Part shown: piece after piece, positions 47,700-59,672 of the stretch | Layout: every line of letters starts with the position of its first letter | Position numbering within the stretch: the stretch's first letter is position 1 | Source of the DNA: Pomphorhynchus laevis | Lineage: Eukaryota > Acanthocephala > Palaeacanthocephala > Echinorhynchida > Pomphorhynchidae | Length of the DNA stretch: 64,000 nt | Direction of reading: 5' to 3' | NCBI GenBank assembly: GCA_012934845.2 | Contig: WNNJ02003564.1 | Coordinates: 107,064-171,063 of the forward strand | The notes under the pieces: model-generated | Databases searched by the model: none | What the model was told of the DNA's origin: nothing | Seen by the model: the letters and a program-made list of their open reading frames with translations, nothing else | Translations under genes and position numbers: made by a program

Positions 47700-47995
47700 A
47701 AAGATAAATAACAGGAGAATATTTGTCATCTTCGTAGAGAAATGTCATTCTTTTAGCAAGACTGGCTGCTATCACCAGCCTACCATGTTCTTGCTCTTTG
47801 GAGCCGTGGCCAGAATGCTGACAGCATTTCCACGTTGGATGGCGATGTTAACGTTTTGGAGGAGGTATGAAGTAGCACGTGAATCCCTGGTAACGTGCTT
47901 CAATCTTTTTCCTATCTCCTTAACAAGAGCCAAAGCGGAAGAGCCCAGTGATCCATAAGTCCCTACTCCAAAATGGCAAAATTGCATTCAGTCGT
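47700..47995 (-). pseudogene. 3' fragment of a restriction-endonuclease LINE
   Basis: On the minus strand (47772-47990) the frame reads FGVGTYGSLGSSALALVKEI, GKRLKHVTRD, then SYLLQNVNIAIQRGNAVSIL. This is the same conserved C-terminal block as at the end of the element at 35690-37490 (FIRQRLRVAVQRGNTACIL). It is only the last about 70 codons, a typical 5' truncation. It lies in the presumed intron of the host gene whose last exon is 47299-47584. Confidence 0.6.
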
Positions 47996-48429
47996 TCAAT
48001 TATAAAACTAGTTAGATAAGAGTAAATTTATAGGCAGATTTGACAGATTCTTGAATTCTAAGATTACTTTTACATGTCCGAGTTTATCAAGAAAAATGTC
48101 CGAGTTGAATATGTTCGAAAGCATATAATGAAAGAAATTTTCTGTTATTTTACTTTTTGTTTTGAATGATTAAATATTTTCACTTGGAAATGTCAATCAT
48201 TTCAATAAAGCGATAATGTATTGATCGAAATTTAAAATATCTGGTAGGATGCAAAGATTTTTTATTAAAAGAGCGAATGCATTATAAACTGCATTAATAC
48301 GTTTTTAATGTAATTATTTATTCTTGGTATTCATATTTTTTAATTAGAATATTCAATATTATTTTAAATATATTATAATCCAATAGAAACAATTAGAAAT
48401 GTGAATCATTTCAATCTCTTCGCAAATCC

Positions 48430-50900
48430 GAACACTTCACAAGTGCATTTTTACGTTTGCAGTGGTTTGAATGCAAAGGTCTGTGTCTGTGTCAGATCAG
48501 GTAAGCCTTGTTTAAATTGCCTATCTGGGGCAACATTTACAAATTGAAATCTATCATACATATTCCGTCAGTTGTATCTGCTGTATCTATGTTCACCTCG
48601 AAAGAAGCTTCACAATGCAAATGTCTTGATTACGTCAGTCTAAAACCTGAATGTTCTCGAGCTGTATATCCACTTAATAGTCATGTCAGAGTTCCTATGC
48701 AGATAAACACAAGTTTCTTGTTAACGGACATTTAATGCGGATTCGGTGCTGCAGCCCATATTAATAAACTACGGGTAGTTTATTGTCGACACTAAAATAT
48801 TATTAAACTATCCATTCTGAGATAATTAAAATAAAACGTTAGTAATCAATATCTATACCTACCAAGACATCTAATATATGGCATCGAATATGGCGTACCT
48901 ACCATGGCATCTAATATATCCTTGCATATTCTCCTTAAACAGTCGTTCGCTAGCATCATTCGAAAAATACCATGGAACTGTCTAAGCAGCCTCACACTAC
49001 GAAAATTGATTCCACTCCTTTAAAAATTGAAGCAATTTTAATAGGGATTTGCATATATTTTCAAACGCTATTATTAGTGGTCGTATAGCCTGACGATGTT
49101 TTTCCATTACTTAAGCAAATAAGCATCAAGTACACTCTCCTATAGTTTTTAGCAAACGACAAGATATCCGGAAATCAATGGATAGTTTACACTAAGAATT
49201 TCTGGATTTACAGTGTCAAATGTTTTTTAAAACCAACACATATACCATAGAGAGAACTCTTATGTTCAAATTCGAATAACTCTTGATCGCGAACAACCTT
49301 AATATAGCGTCTACAGTCAATTGGCGATGGCGAAATCCAAATTGATTGACCTGTAACAGGAAATGTCGGTATTTTGATCATCAATTGGTTATAATAGTAC
49401 ACAAATTTATAAGCAATTGATTTAGTAGGATAATTCTACGGTAAGAGTTGGTATCACTTATATAGTTTTTACTCTTTTACAAGACTTTATTACACTTGCT
49501 TCCATGACATCGGCTTTAGATAACATATAAATCCAAACAATTTGGATTTCGCAAGCATCAATCAACTGTCGACGCTATTAAGATAATTCGCGATCAATTG
49601 TTATCCCAATTTGAACATAAGGATTATCTATGACATCTGTATTGGCTTAATTGGCTTACTCTAGCACATTATACTTGATGCTAATTCATTGAATGTTTTT
49701 GACGGACTTGACTTATCAAACAATAGCCACTTTTCCTGGTGATACAAAAATATCCGTTTAGTTTTCCATTTTTGTTGTCTCGTCTGCGAACATATGTCAA
49801 ACATTAAGCTCTATTTTATAAGCTGATGGCATGAATATGAAACTAAAAAAATCTGAAATCAGTTCAAAGCGTAACCACTGCACTAGTCAAGTACTGTTCA
49901 GATAATCTCCTTGAAGTGAATATTCAAAAGACAGGTAGTCAAATTTTTTGTAGGTGATAGATTGTGCTCACATGACAAGATTAATTTAAACAATCAGAAC
50001 GTTGAGTTCAGCAACCAACACATATACTTAGGAGTTATTTTGGCAAGTACATGGTCTTTACGCTTTATCTTATAAATAAATCGTCATAGCAATTTCACTA
50101 ATTTGGTATCTGGACTTTTTCAAAGTGCCCTTTATTATTTCCATGTAATACTATAACCATTGTTGTCAAATGCTGTTTCCGCAATCTAGTCAGACCTAAC
50201 GACCTCTATGGAGAGAAACTCAATATACGGCTTAGTTTATTCAAAATAAGAAAGATTATCTGTTCAAGATTAACGAGCTCGATCCTCGACTGTACGTTTC
50301 CTCGGTTTTTTACAATTTAGTTTGCGGTCTTGATGCTCTTCTAAATGTGATATCGTTTGTTGGATTTCTTTGGACGGATTTCATGAGTTCTTTCAAACCC
50401 GTTTTGTGCGATGCATTCTGTGTACCTGGCGATACCGATAGAGATCAGCAAAAGACAATACATTTATATACGTAGTCCTCCATATCAAAAAAATAAGGCA
50501 CCAGGTAGTTTAGATAAAAAAAATATTTTTTTTTCATCTGGAGGTCTTGGTATACTAAAGTGTTACTTTTCACTGATCAATCATCATCAGGTAAACAGAA
50601 TGCAAGGCTTAAATTATTGCCAACTGAACATATTTTATGTCAATATTTCTAGAGTTTTGATTTTTATTCTATGGTCAGCGATTGATTGAACTAAGCCGAC
50701 TATTACTCCAGTCTCAATATATCCTTATTTAAAGGATATATCTCCCCAGCAACATCAGCTTACAAATCAACAAGTAAACCAAACTCAAAAACAAATTTAT
50801 GCATCCGAACTTGTACAAATACAGACAGTGGGATTCCATAGCCGTGATACCAATCTTGAAGCGCTTGTTGCATCTATGGGGGGGGGCGCAAAAATGGCTG
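48430..50900 (+). pseudogene. LINE relic, L2/CR1 or Jockey-like, heavily decayed
   Basis: Near 48458-48545 a frame reads CSGLNAKVCVCVRSGKPC, LNCLSGATFTN, the Cys-rich N-terminal motif of L2/CR1 ORF1 (compare 37670). At about 49540-49620 a frame reads KQFGFRKHQSTVDAIKIIRD, a classic LINE RT block, and at about 49880-50050 LVKYCSDNLLEVNIQKTGSQ and NQHIYLGVILAST match the following RT thumb region (NxLxxNxxKT, YLGV). Between them and after them stops are frequent. The catalytic boxes were not found. The plus frame at 48508-48735 partly follows ORF1. Confidence 0.5.
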
Positions 50901-51775
50901 TAGAACGTAATGAAGACTCTTGACTTTTATTTGATATTGTCAAGCATTATTTTTTATTTTATATCCTTATTTGTTGCGTTTAATGTTGCGACAAAAAATA
51001 TAAATTAATTCAACACTTTAGTGAGATTAGGTCTGTCGATGAAATGTCAAATTATTTTGTCAATTTTATTAAAACTATACCGCTCTATTTTAGTTATTTA
51101 ATATGCCATATTTTATACAAATTTAAACATTTACATTTTTAAAATATAAAATAAGTAAATTAAAATTACACAAAGGACCGTAATCTGAGAAAATATATAA
51201 AACACGTATTTTTTCATTATCCAAATGTCTTTTAAAAGAGTACATTCTTAAAACAATAAAATTTTATATTTTAAGCAATTTAACAAAAATTAACAGAAAT
51301 TGCTTACTTTCTTTCAGCATCCATCACGGTTATTAACTTAGCATTTGTGAAATAAATTTCAAGTTAAAATTAACGAATTCGCGCTAAATGAAAGATGACT
51401 AATTTTATTTCTTGTCAATTTATTTCTGTACATTAATGCGATATTTGAAGATATATATTTCACAAAAATATACTAAATTGCGTTTTTATTTCCGTCCCGT
51501 TCCGGGTTTATGTCCAACATTAAAAAATTGAAATATTTTGTTAATAATTGATTACCTACAATTGACTACATACAATATGGCAAACATTTGCCTAAATGTT
51601 ATTCAAAATGGTTATAAAAAATATAACATAAATCCAATCAGTGAGGCTGATTTGATATTATAAAACAACCACCAGTTACGTTTCTGCATAAAACTAGCAA
51701 ATTAGTTTTGTTCGATACTCACTTTATACCATTTTTTATAAATTTACAGAAACAAATAAAGCAATAAAGGTTTTA
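50900..51775. other. AT-rich spacer, nothing recognised
   Basis: No gene or repeat that I can support, apart from the poly(G) run GGGGGGGGG at about 50879 at its left edge. Confidence 0.45.
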
Positions 51776-52015
51776 TTCTTACAGGCCACAATATTTTGAT
51801 AGCTCCTTCTATCATATTCAGGAAAGATGATATCTGGAAGATATCATCTTATTTGATAATATTACATATTACATATTGCTATTTGATAAGCTTTAATATT
51901 TCGATAGATGCAGCTATCATCTTCAGGAAAGATATCTTTTAGATATCTTTCCTGAAGATAATAGCGGGAGCTATTGAAATATTGTGACCTTTTGGGAATA
52001 AAACATTTTTTCTCA
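51775..52015. repeat. Foldback repeat with two hairpin modules
   Basis: AGGTTTTATTCTTACAGGCC at the left mirrors the right end (GACCTTTTGGGAATAAAAC). Two smaller hairpins sit inside: AAGATGATATCT/AGATATCATCTT (51824-51850) and the perfect 19-bp ATCTTCAGGAAAGATATCT with its complement (51919-51959). The right part reads CTGAAGATAATAGC, GGGA, GCTATTGAAATATTG (51952-51986), the CTGANGA-stem-GAAA layout with a perfect 6-bp stem. Confidence 0.65.
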
Positions 52016-52574
52016 CTTTTTTCGTTTTTATAAATTTATAAAAATTTAAATAAGAAATTGATATTTTTATTATCTTTTTATAATTGGCAAGATAAAAAGA
52101 TATATAGTAGTTACTTGTTCACAGTCGCCCATAATCTGTCGTATAATTGCTACCGAAATACATACTCAATAAAGTTTACTGGGAAATAACCAAGAATTTA
52201 TTTTATAAAGTTTATATATAAATGCATAGTAATTGCTTGGTAATTATTTATATTTTCGTTTATTATATGCAATTTGTATAAATATAATGAATAAGGGGAT
52301 CGACGAAAACGGATGTTTTTCAGCGCTGTTTAAATTGAAATATAGAGCAACTAAGCTCTATAAATACGATGAAAATTTGAATTTTAATATTTATAAACCA
52401 TTTAGAACATATTTAATCGGCATTAAAATATTGTTTTCAACTATAAAATGCATTTAGCCAATAATAAAAAAATAAAATCATCGATGTATAATAATCGTGT
52501 TTGTTTTTGACAGTTTAGTTTACAATATAAGCTTTGTAAGATAATATAAAGACATTTACAAAAGAGTAATCACA

Positions 52575-53051
52575 TTAATATATATTCATATTTCTGCATT
52601 CTTCCTTTATTATACGATATCGTGAATAGAGAGAAGATGCTATGCGTTTAGATCGTGGAGACCGCGGTCTTCCGTAATCTCGTTCTAGCTTCAGTAACCT
52701 AGACCTTAACAACATGCGTTCATCAAACAGCTCGGACGGATTCATTAGATGTACTGCTCGCAGTTCAGAGACGCCATTAAATTCTCTGTGAAATTTTGTT
52801 AATTCACTAATAGTTGACTCTACTGATATTCCAAGTCTGCGAAGTCGTTCTAGATCTGATAAAGCTTCAGAATCCATACTTTCTTCTGAACTGTTAATTT
52901 GACGAATTTCGCTGTTAGACGATGATGTAACACTATTGAAATCATCGTTCACTTCTTTTGTATCACTTGTGATGTTATCTCCAAATATAAAAATCGAAAT
53001 TGCATTACAAATGCATTCATGTAAAAGTTCACGACTATCCTTGGAATGCAA
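52575..53051 (-). CDS. FAM13-like domain exon of a host gene
   Basis: A 158-codon minus-strand frame with protein-like composition. The first half is acidic and Ser-rich (DFNSVTSSSNSEIR, SSEESMDSEALSDLERL). The second half reads ELRAVHLMNPSELFDERMLL, then RLLKLERDYGRPRS, then SSLYSRYRIIKEECRN. The RxxLxxxExxxGRPxS...LYxRYRxxK pattern recalls the helical conserved domain of FAM13 proteins, which in other animals are several hundred residues longer and linked to small-GTPase signalling. So this is probably one exon (perhaps the last). The first ATG at 53051 is preceded by in-frame stop and AG sites, so it may not be the true start. Function is inferred only from that resemblance. Confidence 0.5.
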   Translation of the reverse strand: MHSKDSRELLHECICNAISIFIFGDNITSDTKEVNDDFNSVTSSSNSEIRQINSSEESMDSEALSDLERLRRLGISVESTISELTKFHREFNGVSELRAVHLMNPSELFDERMLLRSRLLKLERDYGRPRSPRSKRIASSLYSRYRIIKEECRNMNIY

Positions 53052-53387
53052 TTTTCTTAACTTTAGAATAGAAAATAAACATTAACTGAATTCACTGTAT
53101 GGTGTACATGCAAAAACGCAAGATATCAAAAACATCAACTTCAATTACAATCGAGCTGATAAACATCCATTGTAATACCAATTTAAAATGGATTTTATTA
53201 TCTTTATTAAATATTAAATGTTATTATTTCTATTAAATTTATAATTTTTAATACTTCAAACATTTTAATTAACGCGATTCTAAAAATAAAATGATCTACA
53301 CAAGAACGTTATTTTATAATTTCTTTGGAAAGAAAATAACTTGCTAATGTGAGATATACTTTAAATATTGTAGATAAATAATTATTA

Positions 53388-54370
53388 AAGCTGGATCAAA
53401 GAAAAGAAGAAATTATTTTTGATATTTCGCTAACCTCTATTAGCATCTTCAAAAAATTCGAAAAAATTTAGAAACTTTCTGAAGATGCTAACGGAAGTTA
53501 GCGAAATATCAATAAAAAATTCCTCTTTACTTTGATCCAGCTCCAATAATTCTTTATCAATAATAGATCATTATCAACTATTTAAAATCATTTGACAGTG
53601 CTATGGATCCTTAGCACTGCCTAATATTAGGATATCGAAATATCAAATAAAATTTTCCTTCTTTATTTGATACATCTTCAATAATTCTTTATCAATTGTC
53701 TGCAGTTATCGAGAAGCTTAGAGAAAGATTGCAATTTTTCGAAGGTACTAACAGAGGTTAGCGAAATATCAAATAAAATGTTCCACCTTTCTTTGATCCA
53801 GCCCAACAATTCTTTATCAATAATGAATCTTTATCAACTACTTAAAATCATTCGACAGTGCTTTGGATCCACTGGTCTGCAGTTATCGAGAAGCTTAGAA
53901 AATATTGCAATGGAACCACAGGTCTGCAGTTATCGAGAAGCTACAAGAAAGATTGTAATTTTCTGAAGATGCTAACAGGGGTTATCGAAATATCAAATAA
54001 AATTTTCCTTCTTTATTTGTAATCATTACCTAATTGATAAATAAAATATTGGGGTATTTTATATATAAAATATTATATTATATCATATTTTATTTGTCTG
54101 TATTGCAGATACCCCCACAATGTCTGCATATTCAGTTAGAATCACACCTATTACCCAATAATATTCAGAGTCCAGTACAATATTCGGAGTCGAAATTTTA
54201 TTTTAATGCAACACTAATATTTTATAAAGTTAATATATTTGAATTTAATTTTAATTTTCTGAAGATGCTAACAGTAGTTACCGAAATATCAAATAAAATT
54301 TTCCTTCTTTCTTTGATCCAGCTCTAATAATTATTTATCAATAATGGATTAGTATCAATTATTTAGAATA
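53388..54370. repeat. Dispersed and head-to-head copies of the 177-bp family
   Basis: A forward copy (53388-53455: GCTGGATCAAAGAAAAGAAG, GATATTTCGCTAACC) is followed at 53475-53545 by its inverted partner (CTGAAGATGCTAACGGAAGT, TAGCGAAATATCAA, TTTGATCCAGCTCC), giving a palindrome with arms of about 70 bp. Three more inverted copies follow (modules at about 53740, 53955, 54255), mixed with a repeated GGTCTGCAGTTATCGAGAAG block (about 53699, 53875, 53923). At 53483 the hairpin is perfect with a GGAA loop. Short frames over this stretch are by-products. Confidence 0.65.
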
Positions 54371-54985
54371 AAATAACTTGCCAATGTAAGATTACTTAAA
54401 ATATTGTAGGTAAAGTTACACGGAATATTTTCAAGAGTAATAAATTTATATTTGAATAACCATAAACTCTTGATAAATTATGTCTAGACATCGTATGATG
54501 GTATCATACTAGTTTTTCTACGTACGAACGTTATCCTTTAAGACAATAGTGCGATCAAAGAAGATATTATATCACAATGGCGTGATAACCTACTTCACAA
54601 AGAAGTGATTCCGTATTTATCAAAACCTCAAAGAACTTGAGTGGCTAAGGGTCACTGTTGATAAAATTGAATAATATAATTTTATATTCATGAACAGAAC
54701 ATGGAAAGTTGAGTTTTTTGCTTATCTACGTCATATTAAACGATAACAGTTTAAACGAAAAATATATTTATTGATTGTTTTATTTATAATAAACTGCTTT
54801 ATTTGTAAAACTGACTGTCAGTTTTACAAACTGGCATTTATATTCTACCTCTTAGAACAAACTATTCTATTTCGCACCGTAATATAATAGACGTTGATAG
54901 TCTACTCAGTCTATATCACCTACGATTAATTCTCACATATTAATCTGATTTTTAGTTGAAAATTAAAAAATATAAAACCTTTTTA
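54371..54985. other. Spacer, nothing recognised
   Basis: AT-rich, with a GC-richer stretch at 54480-54650 that gives no convincing protein. Confidence 0.4.
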
Positions 54986-54989
54986 AAAT

Positions 54990-55665
54990 TCAAAATAAAA
55001 TATTTATGAACATAATATTGTTTTTAACTGGTCGGTTTGATATTATCCTCGTGTGGTTGTTTGAATCCTATCAGCATCACTGTACACTACAATCAGCGTG
55101 GGTGGACCTCATCAGCAGTGAGCCCACGCCTACATTTCGTGTTTCGGTCCTTTTACTGCTTCTGCTGATTCCTTGTCGCCGAAATGCTGGTTTATATTTG
55201 GCTTATATACCAAATTGTGGATTTAAACAACCACACGAGGATAATATCAAACCAACCAGTTAAGAATAATGGCTCGTGTATGCAATATTCACAATAGTAA
55301 AAAGACAGCTTACGGTTTACTGTCCAATGAACATTTCGTATAAGAACGGAATAAAAAATCGGTGCGTGGTGGGTTCAAATTGCGAATATTCGTTATCGCC
55401 CACACCAAATATAGAACACATTAATTGTGTAATTTGGTATATAAGCCAAATATAAACCAGCATTTCGGCGACAAGGAATCAGCAGAAGCAGTAAAAGGAC
55501 CGAAACACGAAATGTAGGCGTGGGCTCACTGCTGATGAGGTTCACCCACGCTGATTGTAGTGTACAGTGATGCTGATAGGATTCAAACAACCACACGAGG
55601 ATAATATCAAACCGACCAGTTAAGAATAATGGCTCGTGTATGCAATATTCATAATAATATTGTTT
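54990..55665. repeat. Repeat family R-B, two copies head to head
   Basis: The copy at about 55015-55270 is inverted relative to the copy at about 55430-55650. Nearly all blocks match: AACTGGTCGGTTTGATATTA against TAATATCAAACCGACCAGTT, GGACCTCATCAGCAGTGAGC against GCTCACTGCTGATGAGGTTC. The pair would fold on itself around the 160-bp middle. The forward copy reads GGACCGAAACACGAAATGTA then CTGCTGATGAGGTTC. The open frames seen on both strands are inverted reflections of each other and are not genes. Confidence 0.7.
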
Positions 55666-56218
55666 ATTATATTTAAATATTAATTTCAAATTGGATACTC
55701 GATGTTTTTTCTTTTATTAAAAGATTAATAAAAGTAAAAAATATAAGAATTGTAGCTATTGATACAAATACCACATTATAGCAAATATTGAATATATCAA
55801 ATATAATACTTGAAATGGGTCGCTAGATGTCAGTCGATTAAAAATTAAACTAGCACATATTGCCAATTAGCCTCCACGTGGAGCGACCCAGGTAACGTAT
55901 GTTCGACATTCGTCGATCAACAGCTAAATAATTGGCCGGCTTGCATCAGCCGTACTGATAGTCTTTTCATAGACTATATCAGATCCCGTCTATGACTCCA
56001 ACGATAGATTGGACAATAGATGAAAAGGCGGTAGAGAGTCACGGAGGCATGTTTCCTTACAGTAGCAATGTTGGATCATCAAAGGATATCGGAAACGGGA
56101 GATAGACGAACAAACAAACCAAGCCAATTAAAATGACAACAAACAAATTTACAACATATAAATTAAATGCGAAGAACAATGATCAACTCACCACTGACGG
56201 AGGAGTTTTCATTGTAAG

Positions 56219-56775
56219 GTGCCGTGTGACCAAGCAGTTGTACGGAGACAGCAAAAGAGGCATAAACATCCGAAGCAGACTAGCCTTCATGTAATAACGT
56301 GGAATGTCATCTCGTTGGCGAGGAAGGAACCAGAATTAGTTGAAGAGATGGTTCGCTTTGGTCTTGAAATAGTCGGAATGACTTCTCTTCACTATTCTGA
56401 AACTGAAACTGCACTTTTGGATCAAGACTTAACCTTGAACTATTCGGGAGTTTCCAACGGAAAGCGACGACATGCGAGTGTAGGGATACTTGCAAGTCCT
56501 CGGTTGTTGTTCGTAGTAGAGAGGTTTAACCCAGTGAACGAAAGGTTGGTGTCTCAGAAACTTTTAGTCAAAGATGGAAAGGGGATAACTGTTGTGTGTG
56601 CGTATGCTTACAACATTATCACGGAATACGCAGCATTCGTGGAAGATCTTCAGGCTCTGCTTGATAGTACTTCTGTTGGAGATTCCCTCGTTCTATTGGG
56701 TGACTTCAATGCTCATGTTGGTAGCGACAGTAGAATTGGAAGGGAATGTTTGGGAGGAACGGACTCTCTGACCTG
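56219..56775 (+). pseudogene. RTE-like LINE, AP-endonuclease domain
   Basis: Reads SLHVITWNVISLARKEPELV, LEIVGMTSLHYS, GKRRHASVGILAS, and SLVLLGDFNAHVGSDS: the order WN, (E/T)xxxx, VGIL and GDFNAH of RTE endonucleases. The catalytic Glu of the usual LQET/SET block appears to be replaced (MTSLHYSE). There is no ATG at the start; the frame is open back to a stop near 56195. A frame change at about 56770 leads to LSDLNASGVELYHFCSRNNL and DFVDTVIFW, the domain's C-terminus. Confidence 0.65.
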
Positions 56776-59170
56776 AATGCGAGTGGTGTTGAATTATATC
56801 ACTTTTGTTCTCGTAACAATTTATGCATAACCAACACCATGTTTGAACATAAGGAGATCCATAGATGCACACGACATAAGGATTCGCTCCGTCAAAGATC
56901 TATGGTCGATTTTGTGGACACTGTCATTTTCTGGACACTCGTGTGAAGAGAGGGTATGAGCTGTCAACCAATCACTACATTGTAATTAGTAAACTTCGAT
57001 GGCCGGATCTTATGCTAGACCAGCCTGGTAAACCCAAACGTTGCGTGTGGGAGTGCTGGGAGCGTCTATCAGATGTTTTTGTCAAAGAACGTTTTTCTGG
57101 CTACATTTGGGAGGACTTCTCGGTTGCCAGAAGAGGTGAAGAACATTGATCAGGAATGGGAGATGTTCCGATCCTCGCTTGCCAAAGCAATTGTGAAAAG
57201 TTGTAGCTCGAAGGCATTAGGAATACTCGATCTGCTTGGTGGACACCAACAGTTAGATTTTGTCCAACAGAAGAAGCTTACTTATAAGGCAACTTTGTCA
57301 GATAAATCAGTGGAAGCTGTAGACAAGTACCGAAGGGCGAAGAGAACTTCAGCTCGAGCAGTTACCAAACTGAAGAAGGCGGCTTGAGAGAAGTTTGGGA
57401 GCACTTAGATTTTGATTATAGGTCAGCTTCGAAGATGCTCTGGAGGACGATCAGGAACATTTGTGTTGGAAGGCAAAAAACTTTTCAAACTGTCTATGAC
57501 AAGAGAGGATTCATGCTGACTGACATTGAAGAAATTATTGGTTTTCTGAAAGATCATTTTAGGAGTCTCCTTAATCCGGTGGATATGCCTTTTCTTGTAA
57601 AAGTAGAGCTTTTAAAACACACGGAAGAGCTCATCTCTTTGGAAGATGTCATTGCTGTTGTTAAAAAACTTCGATTCAAGTCTTCTGGAGTATACGAGAT
57701 TCGACCTGAAGCTTTGAAAGCTGTACCGGTTGTTGGTATGAAGTGGCTAGCACGGAGCTTCAACGTTGCATTAAAGTCGGGCAAGGTTCCTAGTGAGTGT
57801 CGAACTAGAGTGATGGTACCGATCTTTAAGAAAGGTGACCGAAGTGCGTGTCCCAATTATCGGGGCATCACTTTCTTAGACAAACTGGTAAGCTATTTGC
57901 TAGGATTCTTGAGTTAAGGATACGACCTATAGTTGAGGAACAGTTGCAAGATGAACAATGCGAATTTTGTCCAGGTCGTGGAACTACGGCTCAGTTCTTT
58001 ACTCTCTCAACAATCCTTGAACGGTCTTGGAAGTTCGCTCAACCGGTCTACATGTGATCTTTAGATTTAGAGAAGGCGTTCGACCAAGTTCCGCGATATT
58101 GGTTGTTGGAGGTACTAAGGGAGTATGAGGTACCACACTATCTTCTGGTAGCTGTGGCTTCTCTGTATGAACAAAGTATGAGTTGTGTTAGTGTTCTAGG
58201 TAGGAACTTTTAATCATTTCCAGTAGGCGTTGTGCTTCATCAGGGTTGTCCTTTGTATCCACTTTTGTTCCTTGTTTACATAAACAAAATTTAGAGACGT
58301 GCTGCTCTGAGGAATGACGATCTTGAGTTCTCTTCCATCAGGATACCAGTTCTACTTTTTGCAGATGATGTTGTCTTGTTGGCTTCTTGTCCTGAGGATT
58401 TACAATGCCTACTCGATCGATTAACGATAGAATACTAAACGGCAGGGATGTTGATTAGTAACTACAAGTCTGTCTCTATGTGTTCGTCTAGGATTCAGAT
58501 GTCGATGTCAATCTGGATTGGAGAAAGGGTTCTTCCAGATGTAGAGGATTTCAATTATCTTGGAGTATTGTTCTCGAGAGACGATAGGAACATCAATGAG
58601 ATTGAAAAGCGGATTTATGCAGCTGACACAACAATGCGTTCTTTGTACAGGTTTGTCGTGGTGAAGCAGAAGTTGAGTCTTCGGGCGATGCTTTAAGTTT
58701 ACCACGCAATCTTCGTTCCTATCTTAACCTATGGTCATTAACTTTGGTTTATGACCAAAATGATAATATCTCGGGTACAGGCGACCGAAATGAGGTTCCT
58801 TCGCGGTATGGCCGGCCTTAGCATCAGAGATAAGGTTAGGAATTCGGTCATCCGGGATAGACTCGGAGTAAAGTCGCTGCTATACATCGAAGAAAGTGAG
58901 ATGAGGTGACTAGGACACGTTCTGAGGATGTCTGGGGTTTGCCTATTCGAAGGGTTTTCCAGGCCGGACTCTCTGGAAAGAGACCTCGAGGTAGACCTCG
59001 GTACTGTTGGAGACATCAAATCTCGAAACTGGCCGAAGACTGCATCAGGCTATCTGAAAGAAAACTATGGTTTGTCGCCCAGGATTGCGATGTCTGAAGT
59101 AGCTTGGTTCGTGCACTGCCTCCATGACCCGACACCCGGACCAGTGATTGACACGAATAATCTTGTATGA
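56776..59170 (+). pseudogene. RTE-like LINE, linker, reverse transcriptase and C-terminal domain
   Basis: Spread over several frames: KKGDRSACPNYRGITFL (about 57826-57880), GKLFARILELRIRPIVEEQL, FCPGRGTTAQFF, then SLDLEKAFDQVPRYWLLEVL (motif A, about 58060), VVLHQGCPLYPLLFLVYIN (motif B) and VLLFADDVVLLAS (motif C, FADD catalytic pair intact, about 58350). FNYLGVLFSRD and TEMRFLRGMAGLSIRDKVRN (about 58780) follow, then LGHVLRM and RRPRGRPRYCW-like sequence of the C-terminal Cys/His or basic region. Stops and shifts number at least seven, so it is inactive. Confidence 0.7.
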
Positions 59171-59290
59171 AAATATCTTGTCAAGAAATTGTTGTTGCTA
59201 TAATACCTGAAGGACTATGTTGTTATATTGAAGGACTATTATATTTAAGGGTCCTATCATGCATCAGTGATGCAAAATAAATTTCGTTTA

Positions 59291-59670
59291 CGTGTTTTGA
59301 CTAAAAATGTCAAAATATGTTTTTATTGTCGCGGCAAACGAGTATAGTGGAATTAAAAGTATATCAATTAATTTAAAGAGATACAGTACATTTTTATGTC
59401 TTTGCATTCCATAAGTGTTATTGAATACACGTACATAATTATTTAATTTCCAAATTATTATTTACTTTTATTTCATTTATTCAGTAATTAAATGGCTCAT
59501 TAAATTAAAAAAATTTTATAATAAAATAATAATAAAAATAATAAATTATTTCTAATAATAATTTTTAATTCGAATTTTATTATCACATTTATTTTTTAAA
59601 TTAAAAATTTTTCCAATAATTATATCTATCTTAATTTATTAAGAGATTAATATTTATTTAAGCTTTAATC
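59291..59670. other. AT-rich spacer, nothing recognised
   Basis: No supportable feature. Confidence 0.45.
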
Positions 59671-59672
59671 TA

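Larger units (their letters stand above)
55850..59290 (+). mobile_element. RTE-like LINE, nearly full length but broken
   Basis: A single-ORF type LINE with N-terminal AP endonuclease and RT, and a short 3' end (to about 59285, ending TGATGCAAAATAAATTTCG). The leader (about 55870-56215) shares a fragment with 3215-3290. It is markedly GC-richer than its surroundings, suggesting it is not the oldest element here. There is no separate ORF1, as usual in the RTE group. Confidence 0.7.

Noticed and set aside
48508-48735. 75-codon plus frame as a host gene
   Set aside because: It lies within a LINE relic, just after its Cys-rich ORF1 motif.
52233-52457. 74-codon plus frame
   Set aside because: Ile/Asn/Lys/Tyr-rich, no splice or start evidence, no motif.
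55060-55110. tRNA-derived SINE promoter (B-box-like GTTTGAATCC)
   Set aside because: No A box at the right distance and no tRNA-like fold; the resemblance is two mismatches from consensus and probably chance.
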